40,370 nucleotides of DNA from Flavobacterium muglaense (GTDB taxonomy: Bacteria > Bacteroidota > Bacteroidia > Flavobacteriales > Flavobacteriaceae): the NCBI RefSeq assembly GCF_014305155.1, contig NZ_JACRUK010000036.1, forward strand, positions 1 to 40,370, given 5' to 3'. The notes below the pieces were generated by a model that saw only the letters and a program-made list of their open reading frames with translations, was not told the origin of the DNA and did not search any database. Below, one piece after another: positions 14,874 to 21,911 of this stretch (positions within the stretch are counted from its first letter, which is position 1; every line of letters begins with the position of its first letter). The position numbers and the translations under genes were made by a program.

Positions 14874-15722
14874 TTATTTATTTTCTTCTTGGTCGATTTT
14901 CTTTTGAAGTATTGTTTTAAGACTGTCTAGGAATAGTGTTGTTTCTGTTTTTCTACCTCTGATGGAATACCAGCTTCTATACACATCGCCTAAATCGATA
15001 TTGAATACCGTTTCAAGATAATTTGCTATATCTTTTATATCAGCAGTACCATTATTAAAACTACCTTGATAATAAAGTGCATAAAGTATTTCAATTAATG
15101 CCGATTTATTATCTGTCCAAGTGAGTTTTACTTTTGGAATATTTTGGTTCTTTGCTGTCATTATTTCTTTTCTATCTAATGAGGCGAGTTGCTCTTTGAG
15201 ATAAATTTCTAATAGATCATTTGCAAGTATTTTTGAAACTTTAAAATCGTGACTTGTACTAAAATCATGGTCTGACATATAAAAAAATGTATCCAAAGAT
15301 AGTCTGATATCAAACTTCCCTCTTAAAAAATATTTGTCATCTAAATAAATTGCACCAGTTCTGTAATATTGGTAAAAGTCTAAATTGTTATCAAAGAAGC
15401 GATGTAAATTGTCTAATTCGTTCAATAAATATTTTCTTTGAGTTCTATCCGTTCCTTTTGGCCTTTTTGTTTCAATATTGAGGACTTTTGTTTGGTAAAT
15501 CAATTTTGAGAAAAGTAAAGGCTTTACTTCTTTAAAGAATTTAATTTCCTCATGTTCACTTTTAAAATTTGTTTTGATTACTAAAACTTTAAGTTGTTCT
15601 AAAGATTTTAGAAGTATATTGATTGCAAACTCTGAAAATTTGATTGTGTCTTCATACTCGAATACTAGTGCTTGAAGATTTTCCTCTGTTTTTGATAGGA
15701 TTTTTGATATGACATTGTTCAT
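14874..15722 (-). CDS. rteC: RteC family protein
   Basis: A 282-residue protein that I recognise as RteC. It has an alpha-helical N-terminal region (EENLQALVFEYEDTIKFSEF), the segment LNELDNLHRFFDNNLDFYQYY (about 105-125) with a downstream DDKYFLRG, a FKVSKILANDLLEIYL helix, and the C-terminal LTWTDNKSALIEILYALY followed by YRSWYSIRGRKTETTLFL. In CTnDOT RteC activates excision genes. It is the first gene of the minus-strand replication/mobility block. A CRP-type operator with a -7-like element lies 87-131 bases upstream of its start, which may place island excision under the island's own Crp-like regulator. Confidence 0.85.
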   Translation of the reverse strand: MNNVISKILSKTEENLQALVFEYEDTIKFSEFAINILLKSLEQLKVLVIKTNFKSEHEEIKFFKEVKPLLFSKLIYQTKVLNIETKRPKGTDRTQRKYLLNELDNLHRFFDNNLDFYQYYRTGAIYLDDKYFLRGKFDIRLSLDTFFYMSDHDFSTSHDFKVSKILANDLLEIYLKEQLASLDRKEIMTAKNQNIPKVKLTWTDNKSALIEILYALYYQGSFNNGTADIKDIANYLETVFNIDLGDVYRSWYSIRGRKTETTLFLDSLKTILQKKIDQEENK

Positions 15723-15808
15723 TAAAATAAGTTAAAATTGAAGTTGTATAAAAAATTTCCGTTTAATTAATAATTAAAATTGTTTTTTGCTTGTACATTA
15801 AGAATAAG

Positions 15809-15853
15809 TAAAATTAACAACCGTTTTTTTAATAATTTGTCACCTATTTTACA
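15809..15853 (-). promoter_or_regulatory. CRP-type operator plus -7-like element upstream of rteC
   Basis: Read on the minus strand, TGTAAAATAGGTGACA (15838-15853) differs by one base from the msrB operator. Exactly 21 bases further on is TAATTTTA (15809-15816), 7 of 8 to TAnnTTTG with the two free positions counted as matching. The perfect half TGTAA is distal, as at the other asymmetric sites, which favours minus-strand use. The rteC start is 86 bases beyond the -7 element, longer than the 16-23 bases at the other four promoters. In the opposite direction TATTTTTT (15875-15882) is also at 21 bases, so direction is not certain. Confidence 0.6.
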
Positions 15854-16162
15854 TTTCCAATTGAAAAAAGAAAATATTTTTTTTATTACACTTGCTTTTA
15901 TTAATCAAATAATTTTTAAATTAATGAAGGTTCTTTTCATCTTACATAAGATAAATTATGAACTCAAAACCAAGAAAATATATAGTGATGAAATAATAAG
16001 CGTCAAGAGGTCTGTAAAGTAAAAAATATAAAATAGCAACATAATTTTAAAAAGGTATTTGGGTATAAAACATATCTAAGTGCCTTTTTTTGTTAGTGAA
16101 AAATTCATAATTTATTAATAACCAGAATCTTATGTTAAGAAATAGTAAAAATAATTGCGATA

Positions 16163-16207
16163 TGTAAAGTACTTTACATTTTGAATTTAAAACCACCAAT
16201 ACATTTG
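16163..16207 (+). promoter_or_regulatory. CRP-type operator and promoter of the YHS operon
   Basis: TGTAAAGTACTTTACA (16163-16178) is a perfect palindrome of the form TGTAA-N6-TTACA, the spacing of CRP sites. After 21 bases comes TACATTTG (16200-16207), matching TAnnTTTG, and the ATG is 17 bases further on. If transcription starts about 5 bases after the -7 element, the operator centre lies near -41.5, the class II activation position. The arrangement is repeated at the GMC, glgC and msrB promoters. Confidence 0.8.
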
Positions 16208-16224
16208 TCAAAAATTTAAACAAC

Positions 16225-17118
16225 ATGAAAACAAAATCAATTTTAGCAGTACTAATGCTATTTACAGGATTAGTATCATTTGCCCAAACGGCAGAAAAAC
16301 AGTTTAACAACCTTAATGACAAAGGAGTAATTATTGATGGCTACGATACTGTAGCTTTTTTTACAGATAGTAAACCAGTCAAAGGAGATGAAAAATTTAA
16401 TTATTCGTACAATGGCGCAAAGTACTTTTTTGCTTCGCAAGAACATTTAGATTTATTCAAGTCAAATCCGACAAAATATGCTCCGCAGTTTGGCGGTTGG
16501 TGTGCTTATGCAGTATCACTTGGAAGAGTTGCACCGGTTAATGTTGAATTTTGGTCTATTGTGGATGACCGATTGCTTTTGCAACACAACAAAAGAGCCA
16601 ATGATGGTTGGAATAAAGATGTAAAAGGAAATTTAACATTAGCAGATCAATACTGGCCTGCTGTTTCTTCAAAAAATGGAGAACAAATTGTAACAGATGA
16701 GGAAAAAGCTTTTTACAACAATAACGATAAAAAAGGAGTTTCAATTGGCGGTTATGACCCAGTTGCTTATTTCACAATGAACAAACCTATTAAAGGTAAC
16801 AAAGACTTTTTTGCCCGATTTGAAGGTGCAACCTATTGGTTTTCGTCACAAACCAATACTGATATGTTTAAAAACAATCCTAAAATGTTTGCTCCAAAGT
16901 ACGGTGGTTTTTGTGGTTATGCCATGAGTGATGGGGGCAGAAGAAGACCTGTAAATCCAAAATTATTTTCGATTGTTGACGGGCAGTTAATTCTTCAACA
17001 TTCAAAAGGGGCCGTAGATTTATGGAATAAAGATATTGCTGGTCAAAAAATAAAAGCGGATGGTTTTTGGCCAAATGTGGTTACTAAATTTCATGGTCAA
17101 AAAACGGAGTTTGATTAA
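16225..17118 (+). CDS. Exported protein with two YHS domains
   Basis: A 297-residue protein with a signal peptide (MKTKSILAVLMLFTGLVSFA, cleavage near residue 20). Two homologous YHS domains follow: about 30-145, with GYDTVAFF, YFFASQEHLDLF and GGWCAYA (Cys93), and about 165-292, with GGYDPVAYF, YWFSSQTNTDMF and GGFCGYA (Cys230). Each ends in a LxLQHxK/R...W.KD....AD.FWP/YWP tail. YHS domains are small Cys-containing folds linked to metal handling; the substrate here is unknown. It is the first gene of the four-gene exported operon, directly behind a CRP-type promoter. A broken relative lies at 33203-33397. Confidence 0.85.
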   Translation: MKTKSILAVLMLFTGLVSFAQTAEKQFNNLNDKGVIIDGYDTVAFFTDSKPVKGDEKFNYSYNGAKYFFASQEHLDLFKSNPTKYAPQFGGWCAYAVSLGRVAPVNVEFWSIVDDRLLLQHNKRANDGWNKDVKGNLTLADQYWPAVSSKNGEQIVTDEEKAFYNNNDKKGVSIGGYDPVAYFTMNKPIKGNKDFFARFEGATYWFSSQTNTDMFKNNPKMFAPKYGGFCGYAMSDGGRRRPVNPKLFSIVDGQLILQHSKGAVDLWNKDIAGQKIKADGFWPNVVTKFHGQKTEFD

Positions 17119-17148
17119 TAACACAAAGCTAATTTTAAATTAATCCTA

Positions 17149-18147
17149 ATGACTAAATATATTTATAGTTTTATTGTCACAATTACAATTTCGTTATTTT
17201 CTTTTTCTCAAGTTACCGATGTAAAAAGTGTGGCTTTTACCGTAGCCGATTTAACCAAAGAAGTGCAATTTTTTCAAACCGTTTTACAATTTAAAAAAGT
17301 TAATGAGTTTGCTTTAGATGCCAAAACATCGTTAGCTCTTTTTGGAGTAAAAACCAAGCAAACCAAAATTGCCGTTTTGCAACTCGGAGACGAAACCATT
17401 CAGTTAATGCAATTTGAAGGAGTTCAAAACAAACCTTTTCCTACTGATAGTAAAAGCAATGATTTATGGTTTCAACACATTGCTATTGTTGTGAGTGATA
17501 TGGATAAAGCGTACCAAATTATTAAAGACAATGATTTGCAATTTGTTTCTTCATCGCCACAAACCTTACCCAATTATTTGCCAAATGCTGCAGGAATTTC
17601 AGCCTTTTATTTTCAAGATCCAGAAGGTCATGTATTAGAATTAATTCATTTTCCAAAAGACAAAGGAAATCCAAAATGGCAAAAAACTACCGAAAAATTA
17701 TTTTTAGGAATCGACCATTCTGCCATAGGAATTGATAAAACAACAAAATCGTTACCTTTTTATACTCAAATCTTAGGATTACAAGTTGGTGGAAATTCTG
17801 AAAATTACGGTACCGAACAAGAACATTTAAACCAGGTTTTTGGTGCACATTTATTAATTACTGGTTTACACGCTAATACAGGTTTTGGCGTAGAATTTTT
17901 AGATTATCTAGCACCTCAGGGCGGAAAATTATATCCACAAGAAAGTGCTCCAACCGATTTATGGCATTGGAATTATATAATGAAAGCGAATAATCTCGAA
18001 AAAATATATACCGATTTAAAAGCCAAAGAGTACAAATTAATTTCAAATGGAATCGTCAATCTAAAAATATCCGAAACAGAAATATCAGGAAAAGCATTAC
18101 TGGTTAGAGATCCTGATGGTCACGCAATATTAATTTATCAAAACTAA
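17149..18147 (+). CDS. Exported VOC (glyoxalase-like) protein, two domains
   Basis: A 332-residue protein with a signal peptide ending near residue 21 (SLFSFSQ). It contains two glyoxalase/VOC domains: about 24-172 with WFQHIAIVVSDMDKA and DPEGHVLELIHF, and about 183-332 with GIDHSAIGIDKT and DPDGHAILIYQ. The His and Glu positions of the metal site are partly kept. An exported VOC protein is less usual than the cytosolic enzymes; it may act on an aldehyde, an aromatic or a quinone-like compound in the periplasm, but no substrate can be read from sequence. It lies 30 bases after the YHS gene and 6 before the GlcG-like gene. Confidence 0.8.
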   Translation: MTKYIYSFIVTITISLFSFSQVTDVKSVAFTVADLTKEVQFFQTVLQFKKVNEFALDAKTSLALFGVKTKQTKIAVLQLGDETIQLMQFEGVQNKPFPTDSKSNDLWFQHIAIVVSDMDKAYQIIKDNDLQFVSSSPQTLPNYLPNAAGISAFYFQDPEGHVLELIHFPKDKGNPKWQKTTEKLFLGIDHSAIGIDKTTKSLPFYTQILGLQVGGNSENYGTEQEHLNQVFGAHLLITGLHANTGFGVEFLDYLAPQGGKLYPQESAPTDLWHWNYIMKANNLEKIYTDLKAKEYKLISNGIVNLKISETEISGKALLVRDPDGHAILIYQN

Positions 18148-18153
18148 AAAAAA

Positions 18154-18630
18154 ATGAAAAAATCAATTTTATTATCAATTGCAATAGTAACATTCTTTGC
18201 AACAAACAGTATTCAAGCGCAAGTAAAAGCAACCTATCAATTAACCATTGAATCTTCTAAAAAAGTAATGACAAGTGCTTTAGAATATGCCAAAACAGTA
18301 AAAGCACCAGGTGGTTCTATTGCTATTGTTGATGCTGGTGGGAATTTATTATTATTTCAAAGAATTGACGGAACCTTTCCAGCATCGGCAGGAGTTGCCA
18401 TAGAAAAAGCAAGAACAGCGGCACTTTTTAAATTTCCTTCTGAAAAATTTGAAGATGCCGTAAATGGTGGAAGAGTTGCTTTGGTTACTAATGGATATAA
18501 TTATCTAAAAGGAGGATTACCAATTGTATATAAAGGCGAAGTTATTGGAGCGATTGGACTGAGTGGTTCGGCAAGTGCTGATCAAGATGTGGAAATTGCT
18601 AAAGCTGGTGCTGAAACTAAAATCGACTAA
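18154..18630 (+). CDS. Exported GlcG/HbpS family heme-binding-like protein
   Basis: A 158-residue protein with a signal peptide (MKKSILLSIAIVTFFATNSI, cleavage near IQAQ) and a single GlcG/HbpS domain (about 28-157). Family features are VDAGGNLLLFQRIDGTFPAS, IEKARTAALFK, LPIVYKGEVIGAIGLSGS and the final DQDVEIAKAG. Characterised members bind heme or degrade it weakly; others are linked to glycolate or aldehyde metabolism, and the ligand here is not determined. It is tightly placed between the VOC gene (6 bases) and the lactonase gene (2 bases). Confidence 0.85.
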   Translation: MKKSILLSIAIVTFFATNSIQAQVKATYQLTIESSKKVMTSALEYAKTVKAPGGSIAIVDAGGNLLLFQRIDGTFPASAGVAIEKARTAALFKFPSEKFEDAVNGGRVALVTNGYNYLKGGLPIVYKGEVIGAIGLSGSASADQDVEIAKAGAETKID

Positions 18631-18632
18631 TA

Positions 18633-20261
18633 ATGAAAACTAAAATTTTACTGACAGTATTTTTCCTTTCTTTTAGCAAATTGGTACTAGCTCAAGATAT
18701 TAGAGAACTCTCGTTTGGAAAACCATTTTCAATTGTAAATCTAAAATCATCAGAAGGTACAAAAGCAGTTAACGGACAATGGAAGTTTTCAAACGCAACC
18801 ATTGTAGAACAATCTTTTAACGAACCTGGAAGTAGTAAAACCGATAATTTAAAACTATATCCAACAGGAAAATCAATAACTACTCACAATATTGCTCCAA
18901 AAGCAGGCGCAAAAGATTTTGAAGACAAATCATGGGAAAACCTAACTCCAGAAAGTTTAGAAGACAGAAAAGGAACTGGGTTGTTGTCTTATGTTTGGTA
19001 CAGAATCAATGTGACAATACCAGAAACTTTAGCAGGAAATTCGGTTGAAGGTTCGACTGTTTATTTTGAAATTGTAATGGATGATTATGCAGAAGTATTT
19101 GTTAACGGGAAACTAAATAAAACTTTTGGTGATGTAAACGGGCAAACTATTTCTGGTTATAATTCAAGAAATCGAATTGTACTGACCAATAACGCTAAAG
19201 CAGGCGATAAATATCAAATTGCTATTTTAGGAATTAACGGACCGATGGCTGATTTACCCGATAATTATATCTGGATTCGTTCGGCAACACTCGATTTTTA
19301 CAAACAAAAACCGGTTAATCCTGATTGGGATTCTATTGGAAAAATAGAAAAAGAAGATGCTGCTATAGATAATATTCTTTCGACTGATGCAAAAATTACC
19401 AAACTTGCCGATGGATTTTCTTTTACCGAAGGACCGGTTTGGCACAATGATGGTTTTCTACTTTTTAGTGATCCCAATCAAAATGTAATTTATAAATACG
19501 ATCCAATAACATCAAATGTATCGGTCTATATCACTAAATCCGGTTATACCGGAATGGATATTGGAGAAAGAAAACAACCAGGTTCTAATGGTTTAGCTTT
19601 CGATAAAGAAGGACGTTTACTAGTTTGCCAACACGGCAATAGAAGAATTATTCGCCACGAAAAGAAAGGACCAATTACCGTTTTGTCAGACAATTGGGAA
19701 GGTAAAAAATTAAATTCCCCCAATGATATTGTGCTTCGTTCTGATGGTACTGTATATTTCACTGATCCGCCTTATGGTTTACCCAATTTTTACAATGATA
19801 AAACTAAGGAAACCCCACATCAAGGTGTTTATGCCATTATAGATGGTAAAACAATTCTTGTTGCAAAAGATTTGGGAGGACCGAATGGAATTGCTTTTTC
19901 TTCAGATGAAAAATATTTGTATGTAAGCAATTGGGACATTCGTGATATTCATAAAACCAAAGTAATTTGGAAATATGAAGTTCAAAAAGACGGCACTTTA
20001 AAAAACGGTGCAGAATTTTTTAATATGAATAGTACTCCAGACGAAGAAGCTTTAGATGGATTAAAAGTTGACCATCAAGGAAATATTTTTTCTTCTGCTC
20101 CTGGTGGTGTTTGGATTATTTCTCCACAAGGAAAACTACTCGGAAAAATAACTGCTCCAGAGCGTCCTGCTAACATGGCTTGGGGTGGAAAAGACGGTAA
20201 AACACTATATCTCACGGCACATTCAAGTTTGTATAAAATAGAAACACTTACAGGAAAATAA
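18633..20261 (+). CDS. Exported SMP-30/gluconolactonase with N-terminal beta-sandwich
   Basis: A 542-residue protein with a signal peptide (cleavage near LVLAQ, residue 21). Residues about 100-222 form a beta-sandwich typical of sugar-binding or GH2-like modules (VWYRINVTIP, VYFEIVMDDYAEVFVNGKLN). Residues about 255-540 are an SMP-30-type propeller with probable metal ligands Glu266 (FTEGPVW), Asn364 (SPNDIV), Asn418 (GGPNGIAF) and Asp475 (LDGLKVD). Such proteins hydrolyse sugar lactones. The family usually has about 300 residues; the extra domain is not uncommon in Bacteroidota. As last gene of its operon it could open gluconolactone made by the oxidoreductases of the next operon, although it would act outside the cytoplasm. 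Confidence 0.85.
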   Translation: MKTKILLTVFFLSFSKLVLAQDIRELSFGKPFSIVNLKSSEGTKAVNGQWKFSNATIVEQSFNEPGSSKTDNLKLYPTGKSITTHNIAPKAGAKDFEDKSWENLTPESLEDRKGTGLLSYVWYRINVTIPETLAGNSVEGSTVYFEIVMDDYAEVFVNGKLNKTFGDVNGQTISGYNSRNRIVLTNNAKAGDKYQIAILGINGPMADLPDNYIWIRSATLDFYKQKPVNPDWDSIGKIEKEDAAIDNILSTDAKITKLADGFSFTEGPVWHNDGFLLFSDPNQNVIYKYDPITSNVSVYITKSGYTGMDIGERKQPGSNGLAFDKEGRLLVCQHGNRRIIRHEKKGPITVLSDNWEGKKLNSPNDIVLRSDGTVYFTDPPYGLPNFYNDKTKETPHQGVYAIIDGKTILVAKDLGGPNGIAFSSDEKYLYVSNWDIRDIHKTKVIWKYEVQKDGTLKNGAEFFNMNSTPDEEALDGLKVDHQGNIFSSAPGGVWIISPQGKLLGKITAPERPANMAWGGKDGKTLYLTAHSSLYKIETLTGK

Positions 20262-20297
20262 ACCCGATTTTATTTTTTGTAAAAACTTTAGCTTGAA

Positions 20298-20342
20298 TGT
20301 AAAGTACTTGACAAAACATAAAATAGATGACCCTTAAATTTG
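20298..20342 (+). promoter_or_regulatory. CRP-type operator and promoter of the GMC operon
   Basis: TGTAAAGTACTTGACA (20298-20313) differs at one position from the perfect palindrome upstream of the YHS operon. After exactly 21 bases comes TAAATTTG (20335-20342), a full match to TAnnTTTG, and the ATG lies 16 bases further on. The asymmetric half (TGACA) is proximal. No separate -33 TTG is needed, as expected for an activator-dependent promoter. Confidence 0.8.
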
Positions 20343-20358
20343 TTAAAAAATAAATACC

Positions 20359-21894
20359 ATGTACGATATTATTATTATAGGAACGGGTTCTGGTGGAGGA
20401 ACAATCGCTCAAAAATTAGCCCCATCGGGAAAAAAAATTCTAATCATAGAAAGAGGCGATTTTATACCTCGTGAAAAAGAAAATTGGGACATTGAAGCGG
20501 TTTCAAAAGGACGTTATCGCACCACAGAAAAATGGTATGATGCAGCTGGAAATGCTTTTGAACCTTATACACATTATGTTGTAGGTGGTAACAGTAAAAT
20601 GTATGGTGCAGCAAGTTTTAGATTAAGAGATGAAGATTTTTCTGAAGTAAAACATTATGCCGGAATTTCGCCAAAATGGCCTTTAACTTCAATCGATTAT
20701 TTGCCTTATTATAAAGAAGCTGAAGCATTGTTTTCAGTTCACGGGCAAAAAGGATTAGACCCATTTGAGCCGAAAAATCAAAGCGATTTTCCTTTTGAAC
20801 CTATTTCTGTAGAACCTTTTACGAAAGAGTTATACATCAATATGCATAAAATTGGAGTTAGGGCTTTTCCAATACCAATGGCAGTAAAGCTTGCGCAAGA
20901 TGAAAGCACTCCTGATGCTCCTCATATTTTAGGAAACTTTGATGGTTATCCTGATCCTTCAGAGGCTAAGGTTGATGCGCATACTTCTGGTATTAGAAGT
21001 GCTTTAAAGTACAGTAATGTTACACTTTTAACCAATGCAAAAGCGACCAAATTAAATACCGATGAATCGGGTAAAAAAGTAGTTTCTGTTGAAGTTGAAA
21101 TTAATGGCGAAATGAGTACGATTGCTACAAATTTAGTAGTCCTAGCTGCTGGGGCAATAAATTCTGCGGCATTATTATTAAAATCGGCAAATGAAAAACA
21201 TCCCAATGGATTAGCCAATAGCAGTGATCAAGTGGGTCGAAATTACATGACGCATATTAACGGCTGTCAAATCGCTTTCACGCCTAATAAATTAAATGTT
21301 AGTGCTTTTCAAAAATATTTTTGTATTGGCGATTATTATTATGCTAGTGCAGAAAATGAATTACCATTAGGGGAAATTCAACTCATGGGGAAAAATGATA
21401 ATGATACGTATTTAGGTATCGGAGGAGAATTTTTTCCTGGAAAAGATGCTCATTATATTGCGCAACATGCTATCGATTTTTGGTTGACATCCGAAGATTT
21501 ACCAGATCCTAATAATCGAGTAAAGTTGACCGAAAACGGTGACATACAATTGTTCTACAATCGCGAAAAAAATAATGTGGAAGCGTTTGAAAACTTAAAA
21601 ATAAAATTACATCAAATTTTTGAAAAATTAGCAGCTGTTGACCCCGATTTAAAAGAAGTCCATTGGGGTGGTTATGATTTAGGAATTAGCGGTGTTAGTC
21701 ATCAGTGTGGTACGTTGCGATTCGGAAATGACTCAAGCACTTCTGTTTTAGATTTGAATTGCAAAGCACATGATTTGGATAACCTATTTGTTGCAGATGC
21801 GAGTTTTTTTCCAGCATCGGGAGCTTACAATCCATCTTTAACTATAGCTGCAAATGCTTTGAGAGTTGGAGATTTTATAAACACAAATTTTTAA
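20359..21894 (+). CDS. GMC family oxidoreductase
   Basis: A 511-residue flavoenzyme. The FAD-binding motif IIGTGSGGG (6-14) and the ADP-ribose acidic end IIERGDF (about 34-40) are clear, followed by the GMC segment VGGNSKMYGAASFR (about 74-87). The C-terminal catalytic pair is His448 (VSHQCGT) and Asn491 (YNPSLT). There is no signal peptide, so it should be cytoplasmic. GMC enzymes oxidise alcohols or sugars; the neighbours (glucose-dehydrogenase-like SDR, glucosidase, debranching enzyme) suggest a sugar or sugar-derived alcohol. It is the first gene of the 12.8-kb operon. The electron acceptor is unknown. Confidence 0.9.
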   Translation: MYDIIIIGTGSGGGTIAQKLAPSGKKILIIERGDFIPREKENWDIEAVSKGRYRTTEKWYDAAGNAFEPYTHYVVGGNSKMYGAASFRLRDEDFSEVKHYAGISPKWPLTSIDYLPYYKEAEALFSVHGQKGLDPFEPKNQSDFPFEPISVEPFTKELYINMHKIGVRAFPIPMAVKLAQDESTPDAPHILGNFDGYPDPSEAKVDAHTSGIRSALKYSNVTLLTNAKATKLNTDESGKKVVSVEVEINGEMSTIATNLVVLAAGAINSAALLLKSANEKHPNGLANSSDQVGRNYMTHINGCQIAFTPNKLNVSAFQKYFCIGDYYYASAENELPLGEIQLMGKNDNDTYLGIGGEFFPGKDAHYIAQHAIDFWLTSEDLPDPNNRVKLTENGDIQLFYNREKNNVEAFENLKIKLHQIFEKLAAVDPDLKEVHWGGYDLGISGVSHQCGTLRFGNDSSTSVLDLNCKAHDLDNLFVADASFFPASGAYNPSLTIAANALRVGDFINTNF

Positions 21895-21911
21895 TATTAT
21901 GAAAACTATGT

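Larger units (their letters stand above)
15723..16224. other. 502-base intergenic region between rteC and the cargo
   Basis: Very A/T-rich. It holds two CRP-type operators (15838-15853 and 16163-16178) and the promoter of the YHS operon. Short open frames in both directions (for example 15780-16022 on the plus strand) are rich in Phe, Ile, Lys and Asn as expected from composition alone, and I do not call them. A minus-strand 11-codon frame starting at 15798, just below the -7-like element, could be a leader peptide, but nothing else supports it. Confidence 0.5.

Noticed and set aside
15780..16022. 80-codon plus-strand frame between rteC and the YHS gene
   Set aside because: Composition is dominated by Phe, Ile, Lys and Asn, it covers a CRP-type operator, and no start signal or family resemblance is seen.
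16047..16322. 91-codon minus-strand frame
   Set aside because: It covers the YHS promoter and the start of the YHS gene on the opposite strand and has no family resemblance.
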